Origin: RUG11867 sp964553435
Lineage (GTDB): Bacteria > Bacillota_I > Bacilli_A > RF39 > UBA660
Length of the DNA: 19,651 nt
Assembly (NCBI GenBank): GCA_964553435.1
Contig: CAZKKM010000023.1
Coordinates: 1-19,651, forward strand
Direction of reading: 5' to 3'
Shown here: positions 6,580 to 14,607 of the stretch, one piece after another
Layout of the letters: each line of letters begins with the position of its first letter
How positions within the stretch are numbered: the stretch's first letter is position 1
Notes under the pieces: model-generated
Database searches by the model: none
Seen by the model: the letters and a program-made list of their open reading frames with translations, nothing else
What the model was told of the DNA's origin: nothing
Made by a program: the position numbers and the translations under genes

Positions 6580-7745
6580 TGTTTTTCCATAACTTGAAAT
6601 ATTCCATCAAGACACTTTTTCGTAACAAAATGATGATATTTTGGACCTTTGCTTTTCCTATCATCTTGGGTACTTTCTTCAACATGGCTTTCTCGAACAT
6701 CGAAAACAGCGAAAAACTTTCCGTCATCGATATCGCCATCGTCGAGAAATCCACCGGTGAAGAAACTGAAATATACGAAAAAGCATTCGCTTCTTTGAGC
6801 GACTCTCGAGATGAAGACCGACTTTTCGATATCACCTACACGAGTGAAGAAGAAGCAAAGAAACTTCTCGAAGAAGAAAAGATAACAGGATATCTTCGAC
6901 TATCCGCATCGCCCGAAATCGTCATCACTTCGAACGGCATCGATGAGACGATATTCAAATATGCCATCGAACAAATAAAGCAATCGATCGATATCATCAA
7001 AGACGTCTTGAGCACTCGCGATTATGCCACATCGGATGACACGATCATGAACACTCAGCTAGAACATATTCAGAAAAACATTCTAAAAGCTCGTTCTAAC
7101 ATCATAGACGAATCGAACACTCACATGAGTTATACGATGATAGAATACTACACCCTTATAGCCATGACTTGTCTCTATGGTGGCCTTTTGGGCCTATCTG
7201 CTATCGATAAGAGTCTTGCGAACATCAGCAACAAAGGAAAGAGAGTCGCCGCATCGCCTACGAGCAAAGCGACCATCATCCTGAGTAGTTCCCTAGCAGC
7301 TTATCTCGTCGAACTCGTAGGACTTGCGCTTCTATTTGTCTATACGATATTCGTAATAGGTGTCGATTATGGAACGCATCTACCACAAGTCATTCTGCTC
7401 GCTTTGACAGGAAGTTTCGCAGGCCTGTCTTTGGGGGTTGCAATAGGTTGTCTTTTCAAAGCCAATGAAGATACTAAGACAGGAATTCTCATTTCTATTA
7501 CTATGCTCGGATGTTTCTTCTCGGGCATGATGGGAATCACGATGAAATACATCATAGATGCCCACGTTCCATTCATAAACGCGATAAATCCAGCCAACAT
7601 GATAACAGACGGTTTTTATGCGTTATATTATTACGGTACTAGCACAAGATTTTATGGCGATTTGAGAAACTTGTTGCTCTTCTCGGCACTCATGGTGAGT
7701 ATTTCGATTTTCTGTTTGAGGAGGCAAAGATATGATAGTATTTGA
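6579..7745 (+). CDS. ABC-2 type permease, first subunit
   Basis: The 388-residue protein has the ABC-2 layout: an N-terminal membrane segment (about 19-38), a large extracellular domain (about 40-190), then a block of five further membrane segments (about 192-212, 230-260, 270-292, 300-320 and 365-382). It begins MFFHNLKYSIKTLFRNKMMI, a cytoplasmic start typical of this family. It overlaps the next permease gene by 14 bases. The two permeases share layout but are diverged, so they probably form a heterodimeric channel with the ATPase bound on the inside. The substrate is unknown. Confidence 0.88.
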   Translation: MFFHNLKYSIKTLFRNKMMIFWTFAFPIILGTFFNMAFSNIENSEKLSVIDIAIVEKSTGEETEIYEKAFASLSDSRDEDRLFDITYTSEEEAKKLLEEEKITGYLRLSASPEIVITSNGIDETIFKYAIEQIKQSIDIIKDVLSTRDYATSDDTIMNTQLEHIQKNILKARSNIIDESNTHMSYTMIEYYTLIAMTCLYGGLLGLSAIDKSLANISNKGKRVAASPTSKATIILSSSLAAYLVELVGLALLFVYTIFVIGVDYGTHLPQVILLALTGSFAGLSLGVAIGCLFKANEDTKTGILISITMLGCFFSGMMGITMKYIIDAHVPFINAINPANMITDGFYALYYYGTSTRFYGDLRNLLLFSALMVSISIFCLRRQRYDSI

Positions 7746-8874
7746 AACATTTTTAAAAATATTGAACAAGTGTAAGACACCGATAATCATCTATACACTC
7801 ATCCTCATCATCTTCAGTGTCTTCAACACGACGATTAACGATTCTCCTACGACTTTCGTCGCCAGCAAACCCGACGTCGCCATCATAAACCGCGATGAGG
7901 ATAAAGGAATAACCGCAAGTCTCATCGACTACATAGAGAAGGGGAGTAACATCGAAGAATTTTCGAACGATGATGCATTATCCGATGCACTTTTCTACCG
8001 CGAAATCAACTACATAATCGAAATACCAGACGGATTCGGAAAAGACTTTATCCTCGGTAGAAATCCAGAAATAAAAGTCAAAAGTACCGGTGACTATCAG
8101 GCCAGTCTCGCCCAAATGCGTCTCGATCGCTACTTGAAGACGATCGATACCTATCGACTGCTCGGTTATGGCGAAAGTGAAATTATCGCATCGACTGAAA
8201 AGATACTCGCCACGGAAATAGATGTGACTATAACTTCTAAGCTCGATATCTCTTCTCTTTCCAAGATGAGCAGTTATTATAACTTCGTAAATTATTGCCT
8301 TCTCGCCGGAGCGATTTTCATCATAACACTCGTCATGGCTACCTTCAAAGAAGAAAAAGTCTCCAAACGTACGATTATCAGTAGTATGGACTATAAAAAA
8401 TTCAACCGTAATTTGCTATGGGCCAATGCTCTTTTCACGATCGTTCTTTGGCTCTTCTATGTCATCATCAGTATCATATTGATCGGTCGACCGATGTTCT
8501 CCATCCATGGTGCACTACTTGTACTCAACTCGTTTATCTTTTCGTTTTGTGCACTTTCGATTGCCTTCCTACTAGGAAACGTAGTCAAGAACAAAGAAGC
8601 CATAAATGGCATAGTAAACGTCATCGCCTTGGGTTCGAGCTTCCTATGTGGAGCCTTCGTACCTCTAAAATGGCTTCCAGATTCCGTCTTATCGTTCGCC
8701 CACATTCTACCTTCTTACTGGTTCATCGCGACCAACGAACTGATAAAAGACATCGAGTCATTCACTTGGCTAGAACTTCGACCACTGTTCGCGAATATGC
8801 TCGTCATCTTGGGATTTACTCTCCTTTTCGTCATCATCACGAATATCATAACGAAGAAAAAAAGGCGAAGTTGA
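7732..8874 (+). CDS. ABC-2 type permease, second subunit
   Basis: The 380-residue protein has the same arrangement as its neighbour: a first membrane segment at about 18-33, an extracellular domain to about 180, then membrane segments at about 185-205, 229-252, 258-283, 293-313 and 353-373, and a basic tail KKKRRS. GAGGAGG (7718-7724) lies inside the upstream gene just before ATG 7732. It is the last gene of the operon and is followed by a strong terminator. It probably pairs with the first permease. Confidence 0.88.
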   Translation: MIVFETFLKILNKCKTPIIIYTLILIIFSVFNTTINDSPTTFVASKPDVAIINRDEDKGITASLIDYIEKGSNIEEFSNDDALSDALFYREINYIIEIPDGFGKDFILGRNPEIKVKSTGDYQASLAQMRLDRYLKTIDTYRLLGYGESEIIASTEKILATEIDVTITSKLDISSLSKMSSYYNFVNYCLLAGAIFIITLVMATFKEEKVSKRTIISSMDYKKFNRNLLWANALFTIVLWLFYVIISIILIGRPMFSIHGALLVLNSFIFSFCALSIAFLLGNVVKNKEAINGIVNVIALGSSFLCGAFVPLKWLPDSVLSFAHILPSYWFIATNELIKDIESFTWLELRPLFANMLVILGFTLLFVIITNIITKKKRRS

Positions 8875-8884
8875 CTAAAAAAAT

Positions 8885-8918
8885 GCTTTGCAAAAGATGA
8901 TTGCAAAGCGATTTTTTT
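8885..8918 (+). terminator. Intrinsic terminator, probably working in both directions
   Basis: GCTTTGCAA (8885-8893) pairs perfectly with TTGCAAAGC (8901-8909) around a seven-base loop, followed by seven T (8912-8918). An A tract on the left side provides T on the minus strand, so it can also end the convergent Ppx/GppA-like gene, whose stop lies at its edge. Confidence 0.9.
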
Positions 8919-9807
8919 ATTTTTTCGAAATTTCATCGGCCAACCCGATGAGCATATTTATCTTTGTCGGCACGATGTAATCGGCTCTTACCCTGCGAGC
9001 CACAGCATTCATACAAAACCTCATGCCGCGAGCGCCATCCCACCAAGACTCGTTACCAGGGCACTTCTTTTTTATGTCGTTTAAAGACTTGCTCATGATA
9101 TCGCGATCGTATGCATCGGCCATATCGAAAGGTAAGATATATGGTTGATTATCGTCATCGTACTCCTCGTTTCTTTGCATCTCGTATCCGGCAGTCTCAT
9201 AAAAGTAAATATAATTCCCTCCTGCCAAGACGAGAACTTCCACATCGTCATCCAAATCGCCGACCAATTGGGATGTATACTCGAGAATTTCATCAAAAGA
9301 CGATTTGGCAATGTCTTCTTTTAAATCCGGAAAAGCCTCCGTAACATCCATCGCCCCAAATGGAAGATTCAATCGTTTTACGATTTCTCCTTTGTCGATT
9401 ATGGCTATCTCCGTCGAACCCCCGCCTCCGATCGCCACCGCCATGCGCTTTTGATAATCGATACGAGAAAGAACTCCCTTTACAGTATATAAAGACTCTT
9501 CGTCCGCGGTTACTATGCGAAAATCGAAGCCGTAGTTATCTAAAAAATCGGCTAAAAATTTTTCCCTTTCATCGTCTTTCAAATTTCTGAATATGCTCGT
9601 TCCAAAAACATGAACATCCTTTGTTTTACATAATACTTCATCGACAAAAGAATACAGACTCTCGACATCATTTTCTCGCAATTTACCATCTGTTTTGTAA
9701 TTTGTTTTAAAAGGAATATACCTCGACCCTAAATCTTTCAAGTCTCCTTTATCATAAAGATATGCCTTGGTAGTAGTAGATCCCACTTCGATTATTCCAA
9801 ATCTCAT
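8917..9807 (-). CDS. Ppx/GppA-like phosphatase family protein (ASKHA fold)
   Basis: The protein is 296 residues, about the size of the catalytic Ppx/GppA domain without the C-terminal HD-like part of longer relatives. Proteins of this family hydrolyse polyphosphate or pppGpp. Recognisable motifs are the phosphate-1 loop IIEVGSTTTKAYLY near the N-terminus, GTSIFRN in the middle, and the phosphate-2 loop IGGGGSTEIA. In classical members the latter reads D-x-GGGS-x-E; here the acidic residue before the glycines is replaced, and the first motif has Glu instead of Asp, so activity may differ. The true start is ATG 9807, preceded by AGGTG. The upstream in-frame ATG (9834) lies in the -10 box and cannot be used. 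Confidence 0.75.
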   Translation of the reverse strand: MRFGIIEVGSTTTKAYLYDKGDLKDLGSRYIPFKTNYKTDGKLRENDVESLYSFVDEVLCKTKDVHVFGTSIFRNLKDDEREKFLADFLDNYGFDFRIVTADEESLYTVKGVLSRIDYQKRMAVAIGGGGSTEIAIIDKGEIVKRLNLPFGAMDVTEAFPDLKEDIAKSSFDEILEYTSQLVGDLDDDVEVLVLAGGNYIYFYETAGYEMQRNEEYDDDNQPYILPFDMADAYDRDIMSKSLNDIKKKCPGNESWWDGARGMRFCMNAVARRVRADYIVPTKINMLIGLADEISKK

Positions 9808-9832
9808 ATAAACACCTAATCTTTCTGATATC

Positions 9833-9861
9833 ATTATAAGTCTTTCTTGAGAAAATTACAA
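9833..9861 (-). promoter_or_regulatory. Promoter of the Ppx/GppA-like gene
   Basis: On the minus strand TTGTAA (9861-9856), a 17-base spacer and TATAAT (9838-9833) lie 26 bases before ATG 9807. This position settles the start codon. Confidence 0.85.
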
Positions 9862-9906
9862 ATAAGAATATAACAAAGTCACATAAGACTCATAGGTTTT
9901 TGCTAG

Positions 9907-9935
9907 TTGAAAAAAGCTCATTTTTATTGTATACT
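9907..9935 (+). promoter_or_regulatory. Promoter of the phase-variable surface gene
   Basis: TTGAAA (9907-9912), a 17-base spacer and TATACT (9930-9935). An AGGAGA ribosome binding site (9948-9953) and ATG 9963 follow at normal distances, so the gene should be transcribed even though its frame is interrupted. Confidence 0.85.
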
Positions 9936-9962
9936 TTAAAGCAAGATAGGAGACTACAAAGT

Positions 9963-11328
9963 ATGAAAAAACTGGCTCAAAAGCAAGTTCGGGGGGGGGT
10001 CTTTAAGTAAAAAGGCCATTCGAAGAAAAAACGTAATAATAGGCATCTTGGCTGCAGTCGTAGTAGCACAAATGGGGAAAGATGTATACGATAAATACAC
10101 AAGTTCTCATGAGGATATCAACAGCAACCATCGAGGAAACATGATAGCATTGCACATTCAAAATGACTCCGGAGATTATGAACTGAGTTCGAACAATACG
10201 TTTCCAACTGACGGCTATGTCTTGAATACAGAAAAGACGAGTTGTATAAACGGTGGTACAATAACACAAAATCCGACGACGAAGGTACTTAGTTTGAGTG
10301 TAACAAATACTGATTCATGCAACGTATATTTCGATAAGAAGAAAGAACTATCAGAGATGACTTTGGCAGCATTGAAAGTCAGTTCAAACGGTACTAAGAC
10401 AGGATTCGAAAGTCCTGCTACGACAGATGAAGGAATCTTCGAGATGGAAGACGACTATGGGACGAGTTATTACTACAGAGGAGCAGTGACGAACAACTAC
10501 GTCAAGTTTGCTGGGTTCTTTTGGAGAATAATCAGAATCAATGGAGATGGAAGTCTCAGGATAATCTATGACGGGACGAAAGCTCATGCAAATGGAACAA
10601 ACGATGCAGATAGATTCACACATATCAGTCAAAAGTACAATGCAAAATATATCGATGCAAAATATGTAGGTTGGATGTACGGAACAGCAAGTACGAGCAA
10701 AGAACAAGCTCAGATGAATACGGAAAGTCCTGACATCAAAAAGGTAGTTGATACTTGGTATAAGACAAATATTGTAGATGCAGGGTATGGAAGTGCGGTG
10801 ACGGACGTCCTATTCTGTAATGACAGAAGTATACCAGGAAAAGATGTAACAGGATATAGTAGTGACACAGGGAAAGGATTTGGAACAAATGCAACTGCCT
10901 ATGGAGCATATGCAAGGACAGGGGTAGAGTCAATAAATTATACAAATGTTAGACCGACATTCAAATGTCAAGAAAAAAATGATGCGTTTACGGTAAATGA
11001 CAGAGAAAAAGGGAATGGAGACCTCACATATCCGATAGGGTTGATAACTGCAGACGAGATAATTGCCGCAGGTAGTGGGAAGTATTCAACAACAAACCAA
11101 AGTTATTATTTATACCGAGGAAGTAGTTATTTTTATTGGTCGATTTCGCCTTACTTTATTAACCCGAACGGCTATGCATATGTGTTCGATATCCATGGTA
11201 AAGGTAACTTGAGTAGCAGCAGTTTGTACGGCGAAGGTGCAGTCGCACCGGTCATAAATCTCTCTGCTGAGTACGTAAGTAATATGGTCGGAGATGGTAC
11301 CATCGGAAATGAATATCGAGTCGAGTAG
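9963..11328 (+). CDS. Phase-variable surface protein, frame OFF in this copy (poly-G tract)
   Basis: From ATG 9963 the frame reads MKKLAQKQVRGGVFK and stops at TAA just after nine G (9991-9999). With eight or eleven G the frame continues as RGGSLSKKAIRRK, a hydrophobic anchor VIIGILAAVVVAQMG, and an exported domain to 11328, a protein of 454 residues. No proper start exists for the downstream part: its first candidate, TTG 10048, lies inside the anchor. The C-terminal half (IIRINGDGSLRIIYDGT, DVLFCNDRSIPG, YFYWSISPYFIN, VAPVINLSAEY) resembles a large family of surface proteins of gut Bacillota/Mycoplasmatota, possibly with a C-type-lectin-like fold; that fold is my inference. Promoter and ribosome binding site are intact, and there is no other damage to the frame, which argues against a decayed pseudogene. 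A homopolymer sequencing error is the main alternative. Confidence 0.8.
9991..9999 (+). repeat. Poly-G tract of nine, candidate phase-variation switch
   Basis: Nine consecutive G lie ten codons into the surface gene. It is the only long G or C run in the window. Eight or eleven G give the full-length frame; nine or ten give a stop within a few codons. Confidence 0.85.
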
Positions 11329-11352
11329 AGAATTGACGCGAAAAAATCGATA

Positions 11353-11381
11353 TTGACAAAAACGGTTATCTGTAATAGAAT
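11353..11381 (+). promoter_or_regulatory. Promoter of the first transglutaminase-like gene
   Basis: TTGACA (11353-11358), a 17-base spacer and TAGAAT (11376-11381). The TTG of the -35 box is in frame with the gene and must not be taken for its start. After the -10 box the leader begins AGGCAC, as at the paralogue. Confidence 0.85.
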
Positions 11382-11383
11382 AG

Positions 11384-11402
11384 GCACTCCTAAAAAGGGG
11401 TG
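11384..11402 (+). promoter_or_regulatory. Leader hairpin that can hide the ribosome binding site
   Basis: CACTCC (about 11385-11390) can pair with GGGGTG (11397-11402) around a loop of A and T, with one G-U pair. The GGGG is the probable ribosome binding site of the gene starting at 11410, so folding would lower translation. The structure is at the expected 5' end of the transcript. Confidence 0.4.
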
Positions 11403-11409
11403 TTTTATT

Positions 11410-12873
11410 GTGAAAGATATGAAAGGAATAATATCTATAGATGAAAAATTTTTAGAAGAAGATGACTTTCATGTTGCTGCTTGCAATTTGTTCAAGTTCG
11501 ATTATACGTGGTCTTTCGAAGTCGATTTGGCCAAACCATTCGATATTTATCTACGAGAAAATAAGAAAGACTTAATTGAAAGACAAATTCGCGAAGCCTG
11601 TGACCTTCTCGCCATTCAGCCGACGGAAGAAATACAAAAATTGATAGACTATCTATCGATCAATGCGTCTCGTGCTCAAGAAATGCTAGCATCTTGTAAA
11701 TATCTGCGATTCCACATCGATGAAAGTAAAGTAGCGAGTTACTTAGATGCCAATCCTGTTCTTTGTGACAAATTTATCGTCGTAACCGCAGATGCGAAAA
11801 ACCTCACCATGGAAGATATTGCTCACTACGAAGAAGTCTACGGTATTCACTGTAACAAACTGCTCATATCGATGAAAAACAACGATGAGCTCGTTCCATT
11901 CGACCTTTGTCGTCGCACGGTTTTCACTGTTGAAAACATCGCTCATACCATAGAAGCACACGATTTCTCACCTCTCGAAGTAGTGATGTATACCTACGAT
12001 TTCGTCCGCGCTCGTAACTACAACCGCGAATCATCCACCGAAAATTCCCACATCTCCCGCGACCTTTCGCAAGTGCTCTTCGGTGACAAAATAGTATGTA
12101 TAGGCTTTGCCAACATATTAGATGCTATTTTGAATCGACTGGGCATCGCGAGTATGATTTACATACTCGACGATAGGAAAACCGCATACTATCACGCACG
12201 TGTCGCGGCATTTATAGAAGACCAAAAATACGGAGTAAAAGGCATATACTACTTCGATCCGACTTGGGATTGCAAAGAAGAAGACGACGAATTTCTCTCT
12301 TCTTATCGTTATTTTGCCAAAACTAAAAGTGAAATGGAACAAATGGAAAACGGCAGATTCGCCGATTTGACATTCGGAACTTTCTCTTCCCAATATCTCG
12401 AAGAATTAAAGAAAGCATTTGCCCGAGATGAAGTTTATGCCTTCCCTAAATCTAAAAAAGACGATATAGACGAAATATCTCATCTCGTCGACGGCAAAAG
12501 AATATTCAGAACTGACAGTATGAGCCATACTAAAATAATCGTCAAAGTTAAAGAATACTTGGATTACATCGATTCTCCATTGAATATGGAAATATATCTC
12601 TCACTCCTTTTCAATGTTCGCAAAATTCAATACTATGAAAACCCCCGCCGCTTTCCATTTTCACTCGAAGCTTTCGCCGATATTTACTATAATTCTGGTT
12701 GGGATAACCAAAGTATGAATACTCTTCTTCTTGCCGTATCGAGTTCATATCGAGAAGATGAATTCGATGACTTTGTCGCAAAAAAAGAACTCGGAAAAAA
12801 AATTGCTTGCATCGCACTGACTCGTCTTTTAAAGGAACATCTCGAAAGCCAAAAGACATTGACCTTAAAATGA
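11410..12873 (+). CDS. Transglutaminase-like cysteine protein, first paralogue
   Basis: The protein is 487 residues, with no signal peptide or membrane segment. A transglutaminase-like catalytic core is visible: Cys230 in VCIGFANILDAILNRLGI, His262 in YYHARVAAFIED, and Asp283 in YYFDPTWD. This Cys-His-Asp order and spacing is typical of the superfamily, which includes proteases and peptide-crosslinking enzymes. The regions before (1-215) and after (300-487) are helical and of unknown role. The start is taken as GTG 11410, nine bases after AGGGG; ATG 11419 is possible. The longer frame from TTG 11353 begins in the promoter. The next gene is a paralogue with the same layout and a similar promoter. 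Target unknown. Confidence 0.75.
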   Translation: MKDMKGIISIDEKFLEEDDFHVAACNLFKFDYTWSFEVDLAKPFDIYLRENKKDLIERQIREACDLLAIQPTEEIQKLIDYLSINASRAQEMLASCKYLRFHIDESKVASYLDANPVLCDKFIVVTADAKNLTMEDIAHYEEVYGIHCNKLLISMKNNDELVPFDLCRRTVFTVENIAHTIEAHDFSPLEVVMYTYDFVRARNYNRESSTENSHISRDLSQVLFGDKIVCIGFANILDAILNRLGIASMIYILDDRKTAYYHARVAAFIEDQKYGVKGIYYFDPTWDCKEEDDEFLSSYRYFAKTKSEMEQMENGRFADLTFGTFSSQYLEELKKAFARDEVYAFPKSKKDDIDEISHLVDGKRIFRTDSMSHTKIIVKVKEYLDYIDSPLNMEIYLSLLFNVRKIQYYENPRRFPFSLEAFADIYYNSGWDNQSMNTLLLAVSSSYREDEFDDFVAKKELGKKIACIALTRLLKEHLESQKTLTLK

Positions 12874-12882
12874 TCTTTACTC

Positions 12883-12912
12883 TTGACAATCGCCGAAATA
12901 TTAACATATAAT
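12883..12912 (+). promoter_or_regulatory. Promoter of the second transglutaminase-like gene
   Basis: TTGACA (12883-12888), an 18-base spacer and TATAAT (12907-12912). The following AGGCAC matches the leader start of the first paralogue, as if promoter and gene were duplicated together. Confidence 0.85.
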
Positions 12913-12944
12913 AGGCACCGATAATTTTTAAAGGGGGATTTCTC

Positions 12945-14450
12945 ATGAAAGGGGTCATAGGCTTATCTCATGATAGAAGTTTTATACCGCCCAAAATCTT
13001 TTTCTATGATGAAAAAAGCGATCGATATTTGAGCTGCCATATAACCATAAAGATAAAAAATAAATTGAATTATTCCTTTCTTTGGGATGAAAAAAATCGG
13101 CCATATCTTTTGAAAGGATTGAAAAATTGGATTACTAACAATAATTTACAACCCGAATTTGTATCTCTATTTCGCAAGTACACAGGCGATGAAATATCGC
13201 TCCTAAGAGAATTCGAATACGTATCTTTCGATGCCTCACTGGAAGAGATTGCCGAGATAGTATCATCCGATGCGCATCTTCGCACAAAAAAAATCCTCAT
13301 AGGATCAAATACGACCGTTACTGCCGAGTATTTTACCAAAATCGAAACTTTATTTGGACCCTATACAAATATACTGCGCTTTGCTATAGCCGAAAATTAT
13401 TTACCCATAACTTTTGACGAATTCAAAAGAACGATTTCTATCCTCGAAAATTATGCTCGCAAAATATCTTCGTTGCGGCTGTCGCCCCTGGAGACAATTT
13501 TCTATGTTCACGATTTGGTCCGCTTTAAACAATATCGCAAATCTTCTTCCAATCAAAATTTTTATTCATCGAGCGATTTGACCAGTGTCTTACAAAATGA
13601 TCATGCCATATGTGAGGGCTATGCCAATTTGAACATGGCCATTTTGAATAGATGCGGCATCCCGACTCAGAAGATCATTTTACAAAGTTTAAAAGACCCC
13701 AACAGAGGGCACGCGATAGTCGTATCATATGTCGAAGATGCCAAATATACTACGAAAGGATTGTTCTATACCGATTCGACTCAAGAAAACAGAGAAAATC
13801 CAAAATATCTACAAGTGTATGCGAACGTCGCTCGTAACAGATCGCATTATAGTCAACTCTTCGCACCAAAATACGAAGATTCGACTTTTGGTAAGATCGA
13901 TGCCACTGCGATAAAGACTCTCGAAAGATGCTGGCAAAAGAATAGATTGGCCGATTATCCTACTGTAGAAATAGAACAAATAAATCTTCTTTCTTGTCTC
14001 ATCGACGGAATCGACATCATTCCGAGCGATAGAACATCGATGACACAAGCCGATTTTGAAAGCATCATGGCGAGATTACAAAATTATTTGGATATGATGG
14101 ATGGACCTCTTTCGACCGAAAATTTCTTGCGTATTATCGTCGCAGTTCGTTCTATAGAATACTACGAAAACTCGACCGACTATCCTCTAAGTCGCGATGA
14201 AATATACGATATATACTGCAATTCTGAAAGATATTTTACCCTTTCGGCACTCGATAAAATTCATCTGTTTTTTATGAAGAAGACCTCTGAAGATGAACTG
14301 GAATTATCGAAATTTTGGAAATACGAACAGTTCATGATTCGATCCGCTCTCGACTTGCAGATCGAACGTATTCGTCTTTTGAAGACCATGAAGAATATTT
14401 CTGAAACAAAACAACTTCAAATGAAACGAAGGCAACAAGATTTGCCATAA
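12945..14450 (+). CDS. Transglutaminase-like cysteine protein, second paralogue
   Basis: The protein is 501 residues and parallels its neighbour in length and order of motifs. The probable catalytic residues are Cys223 in AICEGYANLNMAILNRCGI, His256 in RGHAIVVSYVEDAKY, and Asp277 in FYTDSTQ. The motif ICEGYA is closer to the classical bacterial transglutaminase-like consensus than that of the first copy, which has ICIGFA-like wording (VCIGFA). A shared module SPLETIFYVHDLVRF / SPLEVVMYTYDFVRA precedes the core in both. GGGGG lies eight bases before the ATG. No signal peptide is visible, so it probably acts inside the cell unless exported by an unusual route. Own promoter; no clear terminator follows. 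Confidence 0.78.
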   Translation: MKGVIGLSHDRSFIPPKIFFYDEKSDRYLSCHITIKIKNKLNYSFLWDEKNRPYLLKGLKNWITNNNLQPEFVSLFRKYTGDEISLLREFEYVSFDASLEEIAEIVSSDAHLRTKKILIGSNTTVTAEYFTKIETLFGPYTNILRFAIAENYLPITFDEFKRTISILENYARKISSLRLSPLETIFYVHDLVRFKQYRKSSSNQNFYSSSDLTSVLQNDHAICEGYANLNMAILNRCGIPTQKIILQSLKDPNRGHAIVVSYVEDAKYTTKGLFYTDSTQENRENPKYLQVYANVARNRSHYSQLFAPKYEDSTFGKIDATAIKTLERCWQKNRLADYPTVEIEQINLLSCLIDGIDIIPSDRTSMTQADFESIMARLQNYLDMMDGPLSTENFLRIIVAVRSIEYYENSTDYPLSRDEIYDIYCNSERYFTLSALDKIHLFFMKKTSEDELELSKFWKYEQFMIRSALDLQIERIRLLKTMKNISETKQLQMKRRQQDLP

Positions 14451-14527
14451 AACTCGCCAATATTATTTTCTTCGACTTTCTTCGCATCTCCTACGATTAA
14501 GATTTCACAAAAACTACACAAATTTTC

Positions 14528-14557
14528 TTGACATGAGCCAGAGATGAATAATATAAT
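14528..14557 (+). promoter_or_regulatory. Promoter of the NAKTG surface protein gene
   Basis: TTGACA (14528-14533), an 18-base spacer and TATAAT (14552-14557). The leader contains two purine-rich ribosome-binding-like sequences, the second just before ATG 14608. Confidence 0.85.
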
Positions 14558-14607
14558 CATGGTAGAAAGGAGAAAGGTTTTTCTTAAAGGAAAGAAGGAT
14601 GATATTT

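Noticed and set aside
8418..8900. Plus-strand frame inside the second permease gene
   Set aside because: It runs through a well-formed permease and the terminator; its translation is His/Arg-rich with no family signal.
10048..10050. TTG as the start of the surface protein gene
   Set aside because: It lies inside the hydrophobic anchor and has no ribosome binding site; the real start at 9963 has promoter, binding site and matching frame one G away.
9963..11328. Diversity-generating retroelement target
   Set aside because: The C-terminal domain resembles the kind of protein that such elements diversify, but no reverse transcriptase and no template repeat were found in the window.
11312..11354. 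Inverted repeat AATATCG / CGATATT around the end of the surface gene
   Set aside because: Seven bases with a 29-base gap and no T tract; likely chance, and too loose for a terminator.
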